NCBI GenBank assembly: GCA_945889625.1 | Contig: CAMDCE010000042.1 | Location: 1-43,924 of the forward strand | Length of the DNA stretch: 43,924 nucleotides | Source: Asaia bogorensis | GTDB lineage: Bacteria > Pseudomonadota > Alphaproteobacteria > Reyranellales > Reyranellaceae | Direction of reading: 5' to 3' | Part shown: piece after piece, positions 24,429 to 31,953 of the stretch | How the letters are laid out: the number at the start of each line of letters is the position of its first letter | How positions within the stretch are numbered: the first letter of the stretch is position 1 | Program-made: the position numbers and the translations under genes | The notes under the pieces: generated by a model | Database searches by the model: none | Seen by the model: the letters and a program-made list of their open reading frames with translations, nothing else | What the model was told of the DNA's origin: nothing

Positions 24429-25334
24429 ATGATCGATCACGCGAGCGAAATGGCTGCCTTCGTCCGGGTGGTCGATTCCAAGGGCTTTTCGGCGGCCGCG
24501 CCGGCCTTGGGCCTGACGCCCTCGGCCGTCAGCAAGCTGGTGACGCGGCTCGAGACGCGGCTGGGCGTGCGCCTGCTGCAGCGCACGACGCGGGCACTGC
24601 ATCTCACCGAGGAGGGCGAGGTCTTCTACGCCGCCGCGCGCCGCATCGTGAGCGAGATCGAGACGCTGGAAAGCCAGATCGCCGACCGGCGCGACACGCC
24701 GCACGGGCTGCTGCGCGTCACCACTTCGCTGGCCTTCGCCAACCATCAGCTGGCTCCCGTGCTCTCCGAGTTCCTCGAACGCCATCCCGACGTGCAGCTC
24801 GAACTGCTTGCGACCGACCGAGTGATCGACATGGTAGAGGAGGGCGTCGACGTCGCCATCCGCATCGGGCGGCTGGCCGATTCGAGTTTCATGGCGCGCA
24901 AGATCGGCGAGGACAAACGCCTGATCTGCGCGGCGCCTTCCTATCTGGCGCGGCACGGAACACCCAGGAGGCCGCAGGACCTGGCGCGGCACAACTGCAT
25001 CGTCTCGCGCGACCGCGCCTATCTCAATCGCTGGGAGTTCCGGCTTGACGGTGAAGTGCGCGAGATCGAGATCACCGGCCGGGTCGGCGTCAACGAGGGC
25101 GAGGCGCAGATGCAGTTCGCCCTGCAGGGCATCGGCATCGTGCGCCTGACGCGGCTCACCGTGGCGCAGGCGATCCGCGAAGGAAGACTGGTCTCGTTGC
25201 TGGAGGATTTCTCGGCCGACCGGCCGGTGGCCATCCACGCCGTCTATCCGCACCGCCGGCATCTTGCGCCCAAGGTGCCGGCCTTCGTGAATTTCCTGCT
25301 CGAGAAGTTTACGCCGCCACCCTGGGAGATTTGA
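24429..25334 (+). CDS. LysR-family transcriptional regulator
   Basis: A 301-residue LTTR. The winged helix-turn-helix lies at about residues 5-62 (MAAFVRVVDSKGFSAAAPALGLTPSAVSKLVTRLETRLGVRLLQRTTR). A linker helix and a periplasmic-binding-fold effector domain follow (LLRVTTSLAFANHQLAPVLSEFLERHPDV, then VDVAIRIGRLADSSF). It is closest to the group containing DsdC/GcvA/CrgA-like regulators. The ATG at 24429 is used because an upstream TTG lies inside the presumed operator. A strong inverted repeat overlaps the promoter region. Two large hairpins lie just past its stop. Confidence 0.92.
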   Translation: MIDHASEMAAFVRVVDSKGFSAAAPALGLTPSAVSKLVTRLETRLGVRLLQRTTRALHLTEEGEVFYAAARRIVSEIETLESQIADRRDTPHGLLRVTTSLAFANHQLAPVLSEFLERHPDVQLELLATDRVIDMVEEGVDVAIRIGRLADSSFMARKIGEDKRLICAAPSYLARHGTPRRPQDLARHNCIVSRDRAYLNRWEFRLDGEVREIEITGRVGVNEGEAQMQFALQGIGIVRLTRLTVAQAIREGRLVSLLEDFSADRPVAIHAVYPHRRHLAPKVPAFVNFLLEKFTPPPWEI

Positions 25335-25358
25335 GCCGGCGGGCGATGCTCGTGCGGC

Positions 25359-25401
25359 TTCCGGTCAAATTGAACCGTTCCACGGTTCAATTTGACCGGA
25401 A
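25359..25401. repeat. Perfect 20-bp-arm palindrome after LysR
   Basis: TTCCGGTCAAATTGAACCGT at 25359-25378 pairs perfectly with 25382-25401 across a three-base TCC loop. It starts 25 bases past the LysR stop and could terminate that transcript, though no T run follows. The mid-stem is AT-rich, unlike the surrounding DNA, which may point to insertion of a small palindromic element. A second, unrelated hairpin lies 35 bases on. Confidence 0.85.
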
Positions 25402-25436
25402 ACGCGTTGTACGAAGCATTTCCTTAAATTGCATAG

Positions 25437-25482
25437 TCCGTCCGGCTGATCGCGGCGCGTTTACGCGCCTCAGCCGGACGGA
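25437..25482. repeat. Second large hairpin upstream of a hypothetical gene
   Basis: TCCGTCCGGCTGA at 25437-25449 pairs with 25470-25482. An inner GGCGCG/CGCGCC stem (25454-25459 and 25464-25469) closes on a TTTA loop, and TCGC (25450-25453) bulges on one side. It ends 45 bases before the ATG of the 128-residue hypothetical protein, so it may lie in that gene's leader or promoter. It could act as terminator, operator or leader structure. Confidence 0.8.
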
Positions 25483-25527
25483 TTATGCTTTGGATTGGCG
25501 CGCAATCGGCGAGCCCGGGGAGAGAAC

Positions 25528-25914
25528 ATGGACACGGACACCAACCTTTTCGTGCAGGCTTTCTGGGTCAAATGCCACGAGATCATCCGCCCGGAAATCG
25601 ACTCAGCGATCGGCGACCTGCGAAGCGCCGGCCATGACGCCGGTGTTTCGTCCCAGGAATATTCCTCCGTCGCCGATCGCCTGCCCGCCGAGGTCGGCCC
25701 CTCGCTCACCCTGTCGCTGCGGCCCAAGGGCACGTCCGACGGCGTCGTTCACCCCGCCATCCAGTTCCATGGCGACATCGCGCGCAAGACAATTGAAGTG
25801 CGGACGTCGGCGGGAAAATCCAGCAGCTACGAGCTGGCGGCCTTCGGTACGCCTGAAGTGAAGACAGAGATCGACGATTGGCTGGCCAAGCTCATGGCGG
25901 CTTCGACGGCCTGA
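25528..25914 (+). CDS. Hypothetical protein, 128 residues
   Basis: I do not recognise this protein. It is small, soluble-looking and acidic at the N-terminus (MDTDTNLFVQAFWVKCHEIIRPEID), with a middle segment rich in beta-formers (SLTLSLRPKGTSDGVVHPAIQFHG) and a C-terminal helix (TPEVKTEIDDWLAKLMA). It has no signal peptide and no membrane segment. GGGGAGAG precedes the ATG at 25528. Codon use is like its neighbours. It stands alone between two hairpins and a broken M20 hydrolase gene that converges on it. Confidence 0.7.
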   Translation: MDTDTNLFVQAFWVKCHEIIRPEIDSAIGDLRSAGHDAGVSSQEYSSVADRLPAEVGPSLTLSLRPKGTSDGVVHPAIQFHGDIARKTIEVRTSAGKSSSYELAAFGTPEVKTEIDDWLAKLMAASTA

Positions 25915-25939
25915 GAGCGGAAGGCCAGCTCAAGCGACC

Positions 25940-27135
25940 TCAAGACGCCGCGAGAAAGCGCCGGACCGCCTCGCAATACATCGAATAGACGCTCGCGATG
26001 GATCCAAGGTCGGCCCATTCGTTGGCCGCGTGGATGTTGTCGAAGCCGACGCCAGGTGCGCAAATCGTCGGCACGCCCCGGGCGGCCAGGAAATTGCCGA
26101 TGTTCGACGGGCTGCAACATCGGTGCCGATGCGCCGGCTGAAGGCGCCTTCCGCCGCGTCGGCAAAACTTCTGACCAGCGAATGGGCTGTGTCGACGAGG
26201 TAGGCGGGCCAGTGATCGACGGTTTCGATTCGGCTCGCCGTTCCCGAAGGTATCGCGGCATCGACCGACTGCACGATGCCCTCCAGCCATGCCATCGCGG
26301 AGCCGGCGTCGAAGGTGCGGGTGAGCCGGACGTCGAGGTCGCAGATCGCGAGGTCGGGGACCTGGCTGAATCCTTCGCCACCCTGGATTCTCGTCACCGT
26401 GGCGACCGGACCAAAGGGAAACACCTCATCACGCGCCGCGGGGATCTCGGCCTCGGCTATCTGCAGCGAAAAGCAGGCGGCCTTGGTGAGCGCATTGATG
26501 CCGGTCCGAGCGATCTCGCCGGAGTGTGCCGACCGGCCCGCGAAGCGCACCTTTACGCGCAGGAACCCGCGCGAGCCCACGACGATGCCTTCATTACCCG
26601 GGTAGCCCAGCGCCACGGCATCGGGCAGGCGCGGCACGGAATTCACGAACTCCCGCACGCCGCCGAAGCGGCCGGTATGTTCGTCGGCGTCGAACAGCAC
26701 ATGGACAGTGCCGCAGGGGATCTTCGTTTCGGCGAGGCACTTCGCGACATGAGCGATGATGGCGACGCCCACCTTGGAATCCGCAGCACCGCGTCCCCAC
26801 AGACGCCCTCCCTCGACGGCACCGGAGAAGGGCGAAGCGCGCCATTGCGCTGTATCGCCCGCCGGCGCCGTGTCGATGCATGCATCCAGGCAAATCACGG
26901 GACCCGGTTTTGCACCCGAGATCTCGACCGTCACCGCAACCGGCTTTCCCTCGGGGTCATGAAGAAGTCGCGGCTTCAGCCGGTTGTCGCCAAGCCAGGA
27001 AAACACCAGCTTCAAAATCGCGTCAGGCGGATCGATGCCGCCGCAGGAGGGCGTCGCCACCAGACGCGAAGCGAGGCCTACGATGCTGTCGATGGGAACG
27101 GAGTTCACAGGCGAGAACACTACAGTATGATGCAA
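25940..27135 (-). pseudogene. M20-family metallohydrolase broken by a 1-base deletion
   Basis: An ArgE/DapE-like zinc amidohydrolase gene in two frames. The first reads from about 27135 to near 26117 with WGRGAADSKVGVA and LFDADEHTGRFGG, the M20 metal-site motifs. After GTDV the family sequence continues only in the next frame (CSPSNIGNFLAARGVPTICAPGVGFDNIHAANEWADL) to a TGA at 25940. Adding one A near 26116-26118 would join them. In addition residue 86 is Cys in DACIDTAP, where M20 enzymes have the metal-ligand His of HxD. The start is unclear: TTG 27135 or GTG codons just inside. It is divergent from an NTF2-like gene. Confidence 0.8.
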
Positions 27136-27158
27136 TGACGATCACGGGGAGGAACCAC

Positions 27159-27554
27159 ATGCCCGACGCCATCGACGACCTGTTCCGCCGCTTCGGCAGG
27201 GCCTTCAACAAGGCCGATGTCGAGGAGATCGCGGCCTGCGTAACTGACGATTTCGAATGGCGCCTCGCTGCCGGTGCAAGGCCGTCGGGCACGGTGCTGA
27301 AGGGCAAGGCGGGCCTGCGGGCCTATTTCGCCGACAAGAGCCAGGCGCATCGTGAGGCGCGCTATTCCGAGGCGCGCATCCATCGCAGCGGCGACAAACT
27401 GTTCGGCACTTTCCGCGTCACCGGCATCGATGCCAAGGGCCAGCCGTTCGACCGCTACGGCATCGATCTCTACGAGCTCAAGGACGGTAAGATCTCGCTG
27501 AAGGACAGCTACCTCAAGGTCGACCAAGTCGACTTGGTCGACCAAGTCGACTGA
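27159..27554 (+). CDS. SnoaL/NTF2-like protein with repetitive C-terminus
   Basis: A 131-residue NTF2-like single-domain protein (LFRRFGRAFNKADVEEIAACVTDDFEW at the start, FDRYGIDLYELKDGKISLKDSYLK at the end). The ATG at 27159 follows GGGGAGG. An earlier ATG at 27135 is in frame but has no ribosome site. The last eleven residues, VDQVDLVDQVD, come from a palindromic tandem repeat and look like a slippage expansion. The likely isomerase or binding role is unassigned. It is divergent from the broken M20 gene, and a ~100-bp palindromic repeat lies just past its stop. Confidence 0.85.
   Translation: MPDAIDDLFRRFGRAFNKADVEEIAACVTDDFEWRLAAGARPSGTVLKGKAGLRAYFADKSQAHREARYSEARIHRSGDKLFGTFRVTGIDAKGQPFDRYGIDLYELKDGKISLKDSYLKVDQVDLVDQVD
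27519..27551 (+). repeat. In-frame GTCGAC tandem palindrome
   Basis: Four GTCGAC hexamers alternate with CAA, TTG and CAA linkers, making an 18-bp unit repeated almost twice. The first 24 bases are their own reverse complement. It encodes the terminal VDQVDLVDQVD of the NTF2-like protein, directly before the TGA. Self-complementarity would favour hairpin-driven replication slippage. Confidence 0.85.
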
Positions 27555-27566
27555 CCGGGCCCTACA

Positions 27567-27667
27567 GAGCGATGACTTTTGCTTCAGCCGTCGGCCCGGC
27601 TCCCGCAGCGAAGTGGTGCACGAGCCGGGCCGACGGCGCGATTCGAGTGAAACTCATCGCGCTTTAG
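27567..27667. repeat. ~100-bp bipartite palindromic repeat, copy 2
   Basis: Outer arms GCGATGACTTT (27569-27579) and AAACTCATCGC (27650-27660, one mismatch) enclose perfect 16-bp inner arms at 27587-27602 and 27622-27637, with GTCGGCCCGGC as core. It shares the CGCTTTAG end, the GATGACTTT arm and the inner CGGCCC(A/G)GC with copy 1 at 23592-23688. It fills the convergent gap between the NTF2-like gene and cysK. The TTA inside its end forms the cysK stop codon. Confidence 0.8.
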
Positions 27668-28632
27668 TCGAGGCCTTCGAACAGCGCCGTCGACAGGTAG
27701 CGTTCGGCGAAATCAGGCACGATCACCACCACCCGCTTGCCGGCGTTCTCCGGCCGCGCGCCGACCTGAAGGGCAGCAGCGATGGCCGCACCTCCGGAAA
27801 TGCCGATGGGAATGCCTTCGAGCGTCGCCATGTCGCGCGCCGTCTTGAAGGCGGCGGCGTTGCCGACCTTGACGACCTCGTCGATCACCTTGCGGTCGAG
27901 GATGTCGGGCACGAAGCCCGCACCGATACCCTGGATGGGATGCGGCGTGTGCGTGCCGCCCGACAGGACGGGGCTCGCTTCCGGCTCGACGGCGACAATC
28001 TTCAGCTTGGGCAGCTTGGGCTTCAACGCCTGACCGACGCCGGTGACGGTGCCGCCGGTGCCGACGCCGGCGACGAAGAAATCGAGCTTGCCGGCGGTGT
28101 CGCGCCAGATCTCCTCGGCCGTGGTTCGGATATGGACCGCGGGATTGGCCGGGTTCTGAAACTGTTGCGGCATGAAGCTGTTGGGCACTTCCTTGAGCAG
28201 CTCCTCGGCCCTGGCGATCGAGCCCTTCATGCCTTTTTCACGCGGCGTCAGCTCGAGCCGGGCGCCGAGGAAGCGCAGCATCTTGCGCCGCTCGATCGAC
28301 ATCGAATCGGGCATGGTGAAGATCACCTTGTAGCCGCGCGCGGCAGCCACGAAGGCGAGGCCAATGCCGGTATTGCCCGAGGTCGGCTCGATGATGGTGC
28401 TGACGCCGGGCACGATCTTGCCGGTGCGTTCGGCCGCCTCGATCATCGCAACGCCGATGCGATCCTTGACCGACGACATCGGGTTGAAGAATTCCAGCTT
28501 GGCCAGGATTTCGGCCTTGATGCTGTCGCGCGCAGGCAGGCGGTTGAGCCGCACCAGCGGCGTGGCGCCCATTGTTTCGGTGATGTCGCCATAGATGCGA
28601 CCGCGGAATTCGGCGGCGGTGGGTTGGGTCAC
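27664..28632 (-). CDS. cysK: Cysteine synthase A (O-acetylserine sulfhydrylase)
   Basis: A 322-residue fold-type II PLP enzyme making cysteine from O-acetylserine and sulfide. The PLP lysine is Lys56 in [11 protein letters not shown], the substrate loop [13 protein letters not shown], the phosphate loop [12 protein letters not shown] and the closing serine site ISGGAAIAA. The start is GTG at 28632, overlapping the stop of the upstream membrane-protein gene as GTGA with AAGGA seven bases upstream, so translation is coupled. It is the last gene of the leftward hem-containing string. Its TAA lies at the edge of a palindromic repeat. Confidence 0.95.
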   Translation of the reverse strand: MTQPTAAEFRGRIYGDITETMGATPLVRLNRLPARDSIKAEILAKLEFFNPMSSVKDRIGVAMIEAAERTGKIVPGVSTIIEPTSGNTGIGLAFVAAARGYKVIFTMPDSMSIERRKMLRFLGARLELTPREKGMKGSIARAEELLKEVPNSFMPQQFQNPANPAVHIRTTAEEIWRDTAGKLDFFVAGVGTGGTVTGVGQALKPKLPKLKIVAVEPEASPVLSGGTHTPHPIQGIGAGFVPDILDRKVIDEVVKVGNAAAFKTARDMATLEGIPIGISGGAAIAAALQVGARPENAGKRVVVIVPDFAERYLSTALFEGLD

Positions 28633-30254
28633 GCGGTCCTTATACTCCAACGAACAGTCGTGCCCCAGACCAACAGCAGCAGGAACGCCTGGCCGGAAAG
28701 CGACCAGCCGATACGCTCGGCCCATAGACTGGTGCGCTCCAGGCGCAGCGGCGTGCGTCCGGCGGGAACGGTGAACGCCACCAGACGCAGCTGCTCGGTG
28801 GGACCTAGCGGCAACGCTGGCGCGGATTGCCAGGCGGGGAAGTAGAAGCGGCGGAGCACGACTCTCGTTCGCACATCGACATCGACCTCGACCCGCATCG
28901 TACCGAAAGGCCCGGACTCGGCGCGGCAGAGACGCGCGATGGGCGTGCAGCTGATCAACGGCACCACAGCCACCGGCTCCAGCCCGAGCTGGGCGTAGCC
29001 GAGGTGGGCCGGCTGCGGGTAGCCGTGCGGTTCGTACTCCTTGACGTCCTGCTGGCGCAGCGGCGCATTTTCGCGCGTGTAGGTGATGCGGGCCACCACA
29101 TCGCTCACGATCAGCACCGCCGCCGCCGCCAGGGCTGCGGCGCCGCCGCCAAGGAGGTAGATCGCGCCGCGCTGCAGTTCCTTCAGCGGCACGAGACAAA
29201 GGGCGGTGATCGCGGAAAACTCCACAGCCACCATCAGCCGCCAGGGAAACTGCGCCTTGGGAAGTTCCGGCAACTGCCAGAACCACGGCACGAGGCCGGA
29301 CATCAGCAGCAGGCAGAATAGACAGGTGCCGGCCCAGAAAACCCGCTCGAACGCCCGGCGGAAGAAGATGCAGACGCAGGCGGCGAACAACGCGTAGGTC
29401 ACGGCAAGCAAGGAAATGACCAACATGATGTAGGTTTCGGGCCAACGGTCCGGCGTGAGCAGGAACCAATTCTCGACGCGGTAGAATCCGGTCCAGAACT
29501 GCTGAGCCGAGATCGAGCCCTGGAGCAGGAGCGCCGGCGCCAGATAAATCGCCGCCAGGGCAATCCCCAGTGCCCCACCTATGGCACTGCGCACGAGCCC
29601 GTCGGGCCGTCGCTCGCGATAGAGAACGTAGAACGGCAGCACCGTGACCGTGACCAGCATGGCGGTCGGCAGGTGCGACAGCAGCAGGGCCGCGTAGGCC
29701 ACCGCCAGCCCCACGGTGCTGCCGTGGCGCCGGTCGGCGACCAGGCCGATCGCCAGCACGACCAGCGGCAATACGGCGTAGGCGGTGAACTCTGCGAAAG
29801 CGCCGCGCATGTAGTGGTCGAGCATATGATAGGGCGCCGCCATGTAGGCCAATGCGCCGAAGAGCGCGGTACGACGGTTCGGCGTCAGGTACGCAAGCCA
29901 GGCATGCATGGCGAGCCCCGACGCCCACAGGATCAAGGTCGTGGTGATGGCGAGTCGATAGTTCACCGGCAGCAGGTTGAGCGTGACCACGCTCACGATG
30001 GCATCGATCCAGAACGGCAGCGGCGGGTAGAAATAGAAGGCGGGACTGCCCAGCCCCTCGAACGAATCGGGCATCCAGCGCGGGTAAAGCACGCCGGTCC
30101 GGAATTGCTCGGAGAACTGCGAGGCCCAGGTAAGGTTCTGCGGCGAGCTGTGGCTGATCAGGGTGCCGAACAGCAGCGACGGCGCCATCAGCACGACCGC
30201 CGCCAGCGCCAGCATGAGCGGCGGCCGCCTGAGTTCAGACCGGCTCAACGCCAA
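28629..30254 (-). CDS. Polytopic membrane protein, PTPS-related/GT-C-like
   Basis: A 541-residue integral membrane protein with roughly ten or more hydrophobic helices in the first 400 residues, then a ~110-residue soluble domain and a final helix. The N-terminal extracytoplasmic loop ([29 protein letters not shown]) resembles proteins annotated as 6-pyruvoyl-tetrahydropterin synthase-related membrane proteins, which look like GT-C glycosyltransferases or YfhO relatives. A role in cell-surface glycan transfer is possible but unproven. The start is uncertain: TTG at 30254 has a weak ribosome site, and an ATG follows at codon 14. Its beginning lies against a truncated C45 gene; its stop overlaps the cysK start. 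Confidence 0.75.
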   Translation of the reverse strand: MALSRSELRRPPLMLALAAVVLMAPSLLFGTLISHSSPQNLTWASQFSEQFRTGVLYPRWMPDSFEGLGSPAFYFYPPLPFWIDAIVSVVTLNLLPVNYRLAITTTLILWASGLAMHAWLAYLTPNRRTALFGALAYMAAPYHMLDHYMRGAFAEFTAYAVLPLVVLAIGLVADRRHGSTVGLAVAYAALLLSHLPTAMLVTVTVLPFYVLYRERRPDGLVRSAIGGALGIALAAIYLAPALLLQGSISAQQFWTGFYRVENWFLLTPDRWPETYIMLVISLLAVTYALFAACVCIFFRRAFERVFWAGTCLFCLLLMSGLVPWFWQLPELPKAQFPWRLMVAVEFSAITALCLVPLKELQRGAIYLLGGGAAALAAAAVLIVSDVVARITYTRENAPLRQQDVKEYEPHGYPQPAHLGYAQLGLEPVAVVPLISCTPIARLCRAESGPFGTMRVEVDVDVRTRVVLRRFYFPAWQSAPALPLGPTEQLRLVAFTVPAGRTPLRLERTSLWAERIGWSLSGQAFLLLLVWGTTVRWSIRTA

Positions 30255-30355
30255 TTCTGGTCCGCCGCCGCCCGCCCGTGCGAAAGACCGCGCTCGCGTG
30301 GGCTGCCTGAAAGATCGATCAGAAACGGGGCGTAGTCCATCGCGGCCTCACTCAT
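30245..30355 (-). pseudogene. N-terminal remnant of a C45-type acyltransferase/hydrolase
   Basis: A 36-codon frame begins ATGA-overlapped with the stop of the decarboxylase beta gene. It reads YAPFLIDLSGSPRERGLSHG followed by RAAADQ. The L-SGSP-ERG--HG pattern is the N-terminal signature of the C45 (acyl-CoA:6-APA acyltransferase-like) autoproteolytic family, whose members have 350 or more residues. The match stops abruptly near 30254, where the membrane-protein frame begins, so a deletion or insertion probably removed the rest. It was likely the third gene of the decarboxylase operon. Confidence 0.6.
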
Positions 30356-30978
30356 GCTTTTCCCAGCAGCGCGGCGCGGAAACGATCCTTCAGATGCGCA
30401 CCGTCCTGCGGCGGCATGACGAATTCGAGCCTCTCGACCATCACCTTCACCAGCCGGAAGACCGGGCCTTTCTTGGTCCGCACGTCCTTCACGAATTGTG
30501 CCACATCGCCCGCCTCGCGCACGATAGCGGAGTCGGCGATACCGCAGCCCCTGGCAACCAGGCTGAGATCGGTGGCGGCGCCAGAATCGGTCGGGCCGTT
30601 GTTGCGCGGTGAGGTGTGGGTGGCCTGGTTGCCGGTCTCGCCGAACTTTTCATTGTCCAGCACGACCATCGCCAGATTGTCGGGCTGCTGCGTCGCCACT
30701 GTGGCAAGCGAACCCATGCTCATCAGCATGTCGCCGTCGCCGGTGATCACCAGCACGCGCTTGGTTGGCTGCGCCATGGCCAGGCCCAGCCCCATGCCGA
30801 CCGGCGCACCCATCGCGCCCCACAGCGGCATGTTGAGCGGCCGGTCGCCCGCGTCGGTGATGTCCCAGTTCGACGAGCCGAGGCCCGCGATGACGAGCAG
30901 ATTGTCGTCAGCGCCCTTTAGCAGTTCCTTGACCAGCGGCCTCCTTTGAAGCTTGGGCTGCAGTGTGGCCTTGTTCAT
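30352..30978 (-). CDS. ThDP-dependent decarboxylase, C-terminal/beta subunit (ComE-like)
   Basis: A 208-residue ThDP-binding subunit. The cofactor motif is GDGDMLMSMGSLATVATQQPDN ending in VVLDNEKFGETGNQATHT, i.e. GDG-x27-N as in the pyrophosphate-binding half of sulfopyruvate and phosphonopyruvate decarboxylases. The GETG-Q-THT run is typical of that group. It overlaps the alpha subunit gene by ATGA, so the two are translated together. A truncated C45-type gene follows by ATGA overlap. The substrate is probably a 3-substituted pyruvate, by family. No sulfonate or phosphonate genes lie nearby, so neither pathway is supported. Confidence 0.82.
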   Translation of the reverse strand: MNKATLQPKLQRRPLVKELLKGADDNLLVIAGLGSSNWDITDAGDRPLNMPLWGAMGAPVGMGLGLAMAQPTKRVLVITGDGDMLMSMGSLATVATQQPDNLAMVVLDNEKFGETGNQATHTSPRNNGPTDSGAATDLSLVARGCGIADSAIVREAGDVAQFVKDVRTKKGPVFRLVKVMVERLEFVMPPQDGAHLKDRFRAALLGKA

Positions 30979-31517
30979 CCCTTTTTCTTTCCGAAATCCT
31001 TGATGCCAATCAGCTTCTGGCGCAGCAGCACCGCAACGGCCTGCCCGCCGTTGAAAGCGGCGCGCGTCGCGGCGTCGACCGTGGCCTTGACCTCGTCGGC
31101 CCTGTCGACCGAATAGAGCAGAACGCCCATCGCCTCGAGCACCTTGGGCGTGCCCTGGCCCATCGGATATTGCCAGGAATTGAACTCGCCATAGTCGCCG
31201 CGCATGGTGATGAGCGTCAGGAACGGAAAGCGCAGAGTCTTGGTCAGCCCCATCAGGTTGATGGTGTTGCCCACGCCCGAACTCTGCATCAGCAGCGCCG
31301 AGCGCTGGCCGCCCAGCCAAGCGCCGGCGGCGAGCGCAATGCCCTCTTCTTCAGTGGTGAGCGGCACGGTGCGGATGGAATTCGACTTCTGGCAGGCCTC
31401 GATCAGCCGCGAATGGCCGGCGTCGGGCACGTGATAGACCTGCTTGATCTCGTGATCCCGCAGAACGTCGAAGATGTGGTCGCGCCAGTCGACTGTCATC
31501 GTTGCGTCGGAGTTCAT
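30975..31517 (-). CDS. ThDP-dependent decarboxylase, N-terminal/alpha subunit (ComD-like)
   Basis: A 180-residue subunit carrying the pyrimidine-binding half of a split ThDP enzyme. VYHVPDAGHSRLIEACQK is followed by the cofactor-activating Glu region TTEEEGIALAAGAWLGGQ and MQSSGVGNTINLMGL. The split and the size match sulfopyruvate decarboxylase alpha (ComD), and single-chain phosphonopyruvate decarboxylase fused to the beta half is similar. It starts 10 bp after hemJ and ends in an ATGA overlap with the beta gene. Placement directly behind the heme genes is unusual. Confidence 0.82.
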   Translation of the reverse strand: MNSDATMTVDWRDHIFDVLRDHEIKQVYHVPDAGHSRLIEACQKSNSIRTVPLTTEEEGIALAAGAWLGGQRSALLMQSSGVGNTINLMGLTKTLRFPFLTLITMRGDYGEFNSWQYPMGQGTPKVLEAMGVLLYSVDRADEVKATVDAATRAAFNGGQAVAVLLRQKLIGIKDFGKKKG

Positions 31518-31527
31518 GTCTCTCCCG

Positions 31528-31953
31528 TCAAAATGGCTTCAGCACCGCGAGGAACACGATAGCGATCATCAGCACCGTCGGCACCTCGTTCCACCAGCGA
31601 TAATAGCTGGCAGGTCGGGTGTTCCCGTCTGCCTCGAACGTCTTGCGCCAGCGCGAGAACAGGTGGTGCACGACGGTCAAGCCGACAACCAGTGCAAATT
31701 TCAGCTGCCACCAGCCGGCGTGCCACCAGTCGCCCCGCCAGGCGAGCCCCAAACCGAAAATCCAGACCAGGATCATCGCCGGATTCATGATGCCGCGCAT
31801 CAGGCGGCGTTCCATGACCTTGAAGGTCTCGCTCTGCTTCGATCCCTTTTCGGCGTCGGCATGATAGACGAACAGCCGCGGCAGATAGAGCAGCCCCGCC
31901 ATCCAGGAAATCACCGCCACGACGTGCAGCGCCTTCAGGATTTCGTAGAACAC
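31528..31953 (-). CDS. hemJ: Protoporphyrinogen oxidase HemJ
   Basis: A 141-residue four-helix membrane protein of the HemJ (UPF0093) family that oxidises protoporphyrinogen IX in most Alphaproteobacteria. Conserved features include ALHVVAVISWMAGLLYLPRLFVYH near the N-terminus with the heme-linked His, and the C-terminal RWWNEVPTVLMIAIVFLAVLKPF. The start is the GTG at 31953 with GGAG ten bases upstream, lying 19 bp inside the end of hemH. Length equals the family norm. Confidence 0.93.
   Translation of the reverse strand: MFYEILKALHVVAVISWMAGLLYLPRLFVYHADAEKGSKQSETFKVMERRLMRGIMNPAMILVWIFGLGLAWRGDWWHAGWWQLKFALVVGLTVVHHLFSRWRKTFEADGNTRPASYYRWWNEVPTVLMIAIVFLAVLKPF

Noticed and set aside
27664..29928. 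Single 754-residue protein joining cysK to upstream sequence
   Set aside because: The upstream part is an out-of-frame reading of the membrane-protein gene. The cysK product starts at the GTG at 28632 with a ribosome site.
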